A program made the translations under genes and the position numbers. From assembly GCA_964019135.1 (NCBI GenBank), contig OZ025256.1:4051249-4115248 (forward strand): 64,000 nt of DNA. Direction: 5' to 3'. The notes under the pieces were generated by a model. It searched no databases and was not told the origin of the DNA. It saw only the letters and a program-made list of their open reading frames with translations. This DNA is from Arenicola marina (Eukaryota; Annelida; Polychaeta; Arenicolidae). Position 1 is the first letter of the stretch. The number at the start of each line of letters is the position of its first letter. Of this stretch, positions 55,501-61,500 are shown one piece after another.

Positions 55501-58500
55501 CCCACCTCCAAAGAAAATAGAATTCAATCCATGAAATAAACAATAAAAATCATATTTTGATGAACCTGGCAGAGAAGCCTTCCAAAGACTTTGCTGGGCT
55601 GCATTGAGCGGCATAGGCACGGTAGAGGGACAGAGAGAGATAAATGTGTGACTGACCTTTCCGCCGTTAGAAGGCACACTGCCCAAGGCCACGATGGTCT
55701 TGATCAGTAGACTGTTGCCCACGACCTCGACACTCTTGTATGACAGCTCCAAGCCGCTGAGGTAGCAAGAAACAAACACGTCAGGAATGTTCACAGAGAA
55801 ATATCCTAAGCTGGGAAAAATGCTCAGTTGCTAAAAGGTCAATATGGCTATATTATAATGTATTAATATATTATAGCCGATTTTATTTCATGAAGAGAAA
55901 TGATGGCATCAGAAGAGGATACACTTGGAAGCATCATGTTTACTTGGAGGCGATTTAATAACATATGATGGAGCTGAACGTTATGAAACGGAAAGGTTAT
56001 ATATCTATTTGTTGTTGTTGTTGATAATTGAACTATTCAGAGTAAGAGAAAAATCTGCAGCGAATGCATGTTAACACAGATGTAGCTCCTATCATCAGGA
56101 AGCAGACACACGAACAACCCCGGGGACAGAGCCACGCTGTTGTTCTGGGGCGGTAGTCATAATCCACACGTAGCCTAAGCATGACATTTCCAGAAGTCAT
56201 TTCACAGCTACCGACGCATGGACTCGGCTGTTTCACGTAGAAACGTAGCAATAGATACGGCAGATACAATCAGCCAATGTATAATCGGCCTGCCAAATTT
56301 CATTTCTACGTGTGGTTTAAGAATACCGTCCCTGGAACACCCCCCCCCCCCCCCCACCCCCTTCCCCCACTCACCTAGCCTCCAGCTTGGGCGTGAGCGA
56401 CCCGGAAGGCTTGGTGAGGTGTCCGAACTCGTCCTGGAACTCGAGCGGGATGTTGAAGGGGACACCGATCCGGAAGGGACCCTCCAGCATCCCGACAGAG
56501 AACTTCTCGGGTTCAGCCTCCGTGACGCTGAAGCGGATCCGGTACGACGGCAGGTCCTTGCCGGCGAACGTGGAGGCGCCGCTCTCGTTGAGCACGCACT
56601 GCAGCTGTAGCGTGTAGCTGCCCAGGTTCTTCACGTTCTCTGTCAGAAGTTAAGAAGACAACATGGGCGATAATGGGGGTATGTTTGTACCGCAGCTGTA
56701 GCGTGTAGCTGCCCAGGTTCTTCACGTTCTCTGTCACGAGTTAAGAGGACAACATGGGCGATAATGGGGGTATGTTTGCACGGCAGCTGTAGCGTGTAGC
56801 TGCCCAGGTTCTTCACGTTCTCTGTCAGAAGTAAAGAGGACAACATGGGCGATAATGGGGGTATGTTTGCACTGCAGCTGTAGCGTGTAGCTGCCCAGGT
56901 TCTTCACGTTCTCTGTCAGAAGTAAAGAGGACAACATGGGCGATAATGGGGGTACGTTTGCACTGCAGCTGTAGCGTGTAGCTGCCCAGGTTCTTCACGT
57001 TCTCTGTCAGAAGTTAAGAAGACAACATGGGCGATAATGGGGGTATGTTTGCACGGCAGCTGTAGCGTGTAGCTGCCCAGGTTCTTCACGTTCTCTGGCA
57101 GGAGTGAAGAGGACAACAAGGGTGATAATGGGGGTATGTTTGCACTGCAGCTGTAGCGTGTAGCTGCCCAGGTTCTACACGTTCTCTGTCAGAAGTTAAG
57201 AGGAAAACATGGGCGATAATGGGGGTATGTTTGCAATGCAGCTGTAGCGTGTAGCTGCCCAGATTCTTCACGTTCTCTGGCGGGATTTAAGAGGACAGTA
57301 TGGGCGATAATGGGGGTATGTTTGCAATGCAGCTGTAGCGTGTAGCTGCCCAGGTTCTTCACGTTCTCTGTCAGGATTTAAGAGGAAAACATGGGCGATA
57401 ATGGGGGTATGTTTGCACTGCAGCTGTAGCGTGTAGCTGCACAGGTTCTTCACGTTCTCTGTCAGAAGTTAAGAGGACAAGATGGGCAATAATTGGGGTA
57501 TGTTTGCACTGCAGCTGTAGCGTGTAGCTGTCCAGGTTCTTCACGTTCTCTGGCAGGAGTTAAGAGGACAGTATGGGCGATAATGGGTTCTGTAGCGATA
57601 ATGCAGCTGTAGCGTGTAGCTGCCCCGGTTCTTCACGTTCTCTGGCAGGGTTAAGAGGGAAACATGGGCGATAATGAGGGTATGTTTGCACTGCAGCTGT
57701 AGCGTGTAGCTGCCCAGGTTCTTCACGTTCTCTGGCAGGAGTTAAAAGGACAACATGGGCGATAATGGGGGTATGTTTGCACTGCAGCTGTAGCGGGTAG
57801 CTGTCCAGGTTCTTCACGTTCTCTGTCACGAGTTAAGAGGACAGTATGGGCGATAATGGGGGCATGTTTGCACTGCAGCTGTAGCGTGTAGCTGCCCAGG
57901 TTCTTCACGTTTTCTATCAGGAGTTAAGTAGGTTGGTTGGTTGTATAACCAGGATGCTTTAACCATATCGCGTCCAAGGGAGAAGGAAGGGAAGAGCAGA
58001 GCCATCTCCCCGGGGTAACCCTCTACTCTTCGCGAAGAAGGGCATAAGATATGTATCGTGTGACTAACCCCCCCAAAAAAACAATTGCCTATATGTTCAA
58101 ACACAAGTTCTCGGTTTGGTAAGAAGCAGCTTCGGATTCATTGCCTTAATTTCTTGTTTTAAAATGACACCAAATAAACCTTGGTCGAATGGAACGGGGG
58201 GAGGGGGGTAAAACATTTAGCATCCTTTTGTGACTCGACCAATAGACACAACGGGTAGATATACGGACAAAATATCGCTAATTGGCACCAGCTGGTTTAT
58301 AGCATTCTTGGTATGACAAACACAACTTCGGGGAGAATTCACACCTACCCATCTTCCGGAACCAGTAGGGCCACGACTTGCCGTGCTGACTGATGTGATG
58401 TATCGGAATGACATCGCCATGCGGCGCTGCATAAAACACAACGAACACGTGGTGACTTGACTTCAAGATGGCCGCCGTACACCCACACATTACCACAGCC

Positions 58501-61500
58501 TCTCAAATTGTCAAATTTGACTATTATTCCATTGTTGCTCACGTATTGCTCAAATAAATAATACACCACACAAAATATAACTACTTTATTTCATAGACGA
58601 TAGCATTGGACGCAATGCTGATCGGTACTTGCGATGATTTTTTTTTTTTTTATACGGCAAAAAGGTAAACTAATCAATGCATGTAAAACAATTTATATTT
58701 AATAGCATACATACACATATAAATATAGTTTTAAATCAATGGCGAAAAGGTTAATAGCATGTGTGACTGTCCTTGACTTACAGTGCCAGATGACCTTGAG
58801 TTCGACAAGGAGCTTCCTCTGCTGGTGGGCACCCGGAAGTTTGCTGATCGACTCCTGTTTCCGGTTTACAATCTCCACTCTCATGTCGCCTAGATTAGGA
58901 GGGAGAAGCCTTGTCATGGTTATGACAACACACTATTTCATACAGTATTATCCACATCTGTATCATATCAGCCATCTGTACTGAAGGAGCCTTCGTGGCC
59001 GAGGGATAGAACACTCCACTGCAGATCATTGGGTCCCTGGTTTAAAACCTGGTCGTGGACGATCTCATCTGGGGTATATTTCTTTCATATTATTCATTGT
59101 CCCGTAGGTGGCTCAGCCTACTTTAGCCCCCGTTTGTGCGATATAGACCTAATACAACAATCCTTTCCTTTTTGTTCGCCTGTTTTTCCAGTCACGGCCA
59201 CTGACCTATGGTTTTCCCGGCCGCCCGTTTCTCTCCGTTGACGACTTCCATCCCTGATGGCCACGTGACATTCAGTTGATCCGGTAACCTAAAAAAAAAG
59301 GAAAATATCTTATATAATTTTTTCTTTCAATATAGTATATAGTATACCGGTGATTAACGAAACTCGGTAACCCGAGCGACAACACAAAGTGCCAAAACTT
59401 TCGCGATTTTAAAGCGCTGCATCGTTTGCTTTCGTGTGAGTGGATAGCCGTTTTCTTTTTATGAGCTTTTAGATAAGACGCTTTGGTTATATATAATACA
59501 ATGTATTTAGTACTATCCCTGATCTCGTACAGACATTTACAATCACTCATATTATTTAAACCGCCAGAGCTAAACTACCGTAGAACCGCCGTTGCGTGTT
59601 CATGCGGTGTGCATGTGCAGGAGTCGGAAGCCCGCCATTTGGCTATTTATAGAAACGCTTTAGCACGCAACGGCGGTTCTACGGTAATTTAGCTCTGGCG
59701 GTTTAAAGAATATGAGTGATTGTAAATGTCTGTACGAGATCAGGGATAGTACTAAATACATTGTACCGGCGGGCGGCCTCCCCGTGATCACAAACCACTG
59801 CGCATTAGAACGCAACGGCGGTTCTAGTGCACTCCGGCGGGCGGCCTCCCCGTGATCACAAACCACGGCGCATTACAACGCAACGGCAGTTTAAAGGACA
59901 TGGAACCCAATTGAGTTCGACAAACGTTTATATTATCAAATACAACGTTGTGCAACTAACGTCTTCCATATCAGCAGTAATTTAATACAAATATGATTTT
60001 ATACCACAATTATATCCATGTATATGAACTGATACTTGCAAACATAAGTACTCAGAAAACACAGCTGAAAACACTCCCTCAATTTGCCCACAGTCGGCAA
60101 GCTTGGTTTTTGCCTGTCTGCTTCCCCTTGATAAGAATAATTGTCCTACTTACTTGCCCTCCTCCTCCTTTATAGAGGCTACTTACTTGCCCTCCTCATC
60201 CTCTATAGAGGCTACTTACTTGCCCTCCTCCTCCTCTATACAAGCCAGATACTTGCCCTCCTCCTCCTCTATGCAGGCTACTTACTTGCCCTCCTCCTCC
60301 TCTATACAGGCTACTTACTTGCCCTCCTCCTCCTCTATACAGGCTACTTACTTGCCCTCCTCCGCTATACAGGCTACTTATTTGCCCTCCTCCTCCTCTA
60401 TACAGGCTACTTACTTGCCCTCCTCCTCCTCTATGCAGGCTACTTACTGGCCCTCCTCCTCCTCTATACAGGCTACTTACTTGCCCTCCTCCTCTATACA
60501 GGCTCCTTACTTGCCCTCCTCCTCCTCTATAGAGGCTACTTACTTGCCCTCCTCCTCCTCTATAGAGGCTACTTACTTGCCCTCCTCCTCCTCTATACAG
60601 GCTACTTACTTGCCCTCCTCCTCTATACAGGCTACTTACTTGCCCTCCTCCTCCTCTATAAAGGCTACTTACTTGCCCTCCTCCTCCTCTATAGAGGCTA
60701 CTTACTTGCCCTCCTCCTCCTCTATACAGGCTACTTACTTGCCCTCCTCCTCCTCTATACAGGCTACCTATTTGCCCTCCTCCTCCTCTATACAGGCTAC
60801 TTACTTGCCCTCTTCCTCCTCTATACAGGCTACTTACTTGCCCGCCTCTCCTCTATACAGGCTACTTACTTGCCCTCCTCCTCCTCTATAGAGACTACTT
60901 ACTTGCCCTCCTCCTCTATACAGGCTACTTACTTGCCCTCCTTATCTATACAGACTACTTACTTGCCCTCCTCCTCCTCTATACAGGCTACTTAATTGCC
61001 CTCCTCATCTATACAGACTACTTACTTGCCCTCCTCCTCCTCTATACAGGCTACTTACTTGCCCTCCTCCTCCTCTATACAGGCTACTTACTTGCCTTCC
61101 TCCTCCTCCTCTATAGAGGCCACTTACTTGCCCTCCTCCTCCTCTATATAGTCTACTTACTTGCCCTCCTCCTCCTCTATACAGGCTACTTAATTGCCCT
61201 CCTCATCTATACAGACTACTTACTTGCCCTCCTCCTCCTCTATACAGGCTACTTACTTGCCCTCCTCCTCCTCTATAGAGGCTACATACTTGCCCTCCTC
61301 CTCCTCTATATAGTCTACTTACTTGCCCTCCTCCTCCTCTATACAGGCTACTTACTTGCCCTCCTCCTCCTCTATAGAGGCAACTTACTTGCCCTACTCC
61401 TCTATACAGGCTACTTACTTGCCCTCCTCCTCCTCTATAGAGGCAACTTACTTGCCCTCCTCCTCCTCTATCCAGGCTACTTACTTGCCCTCCTCCTCCT

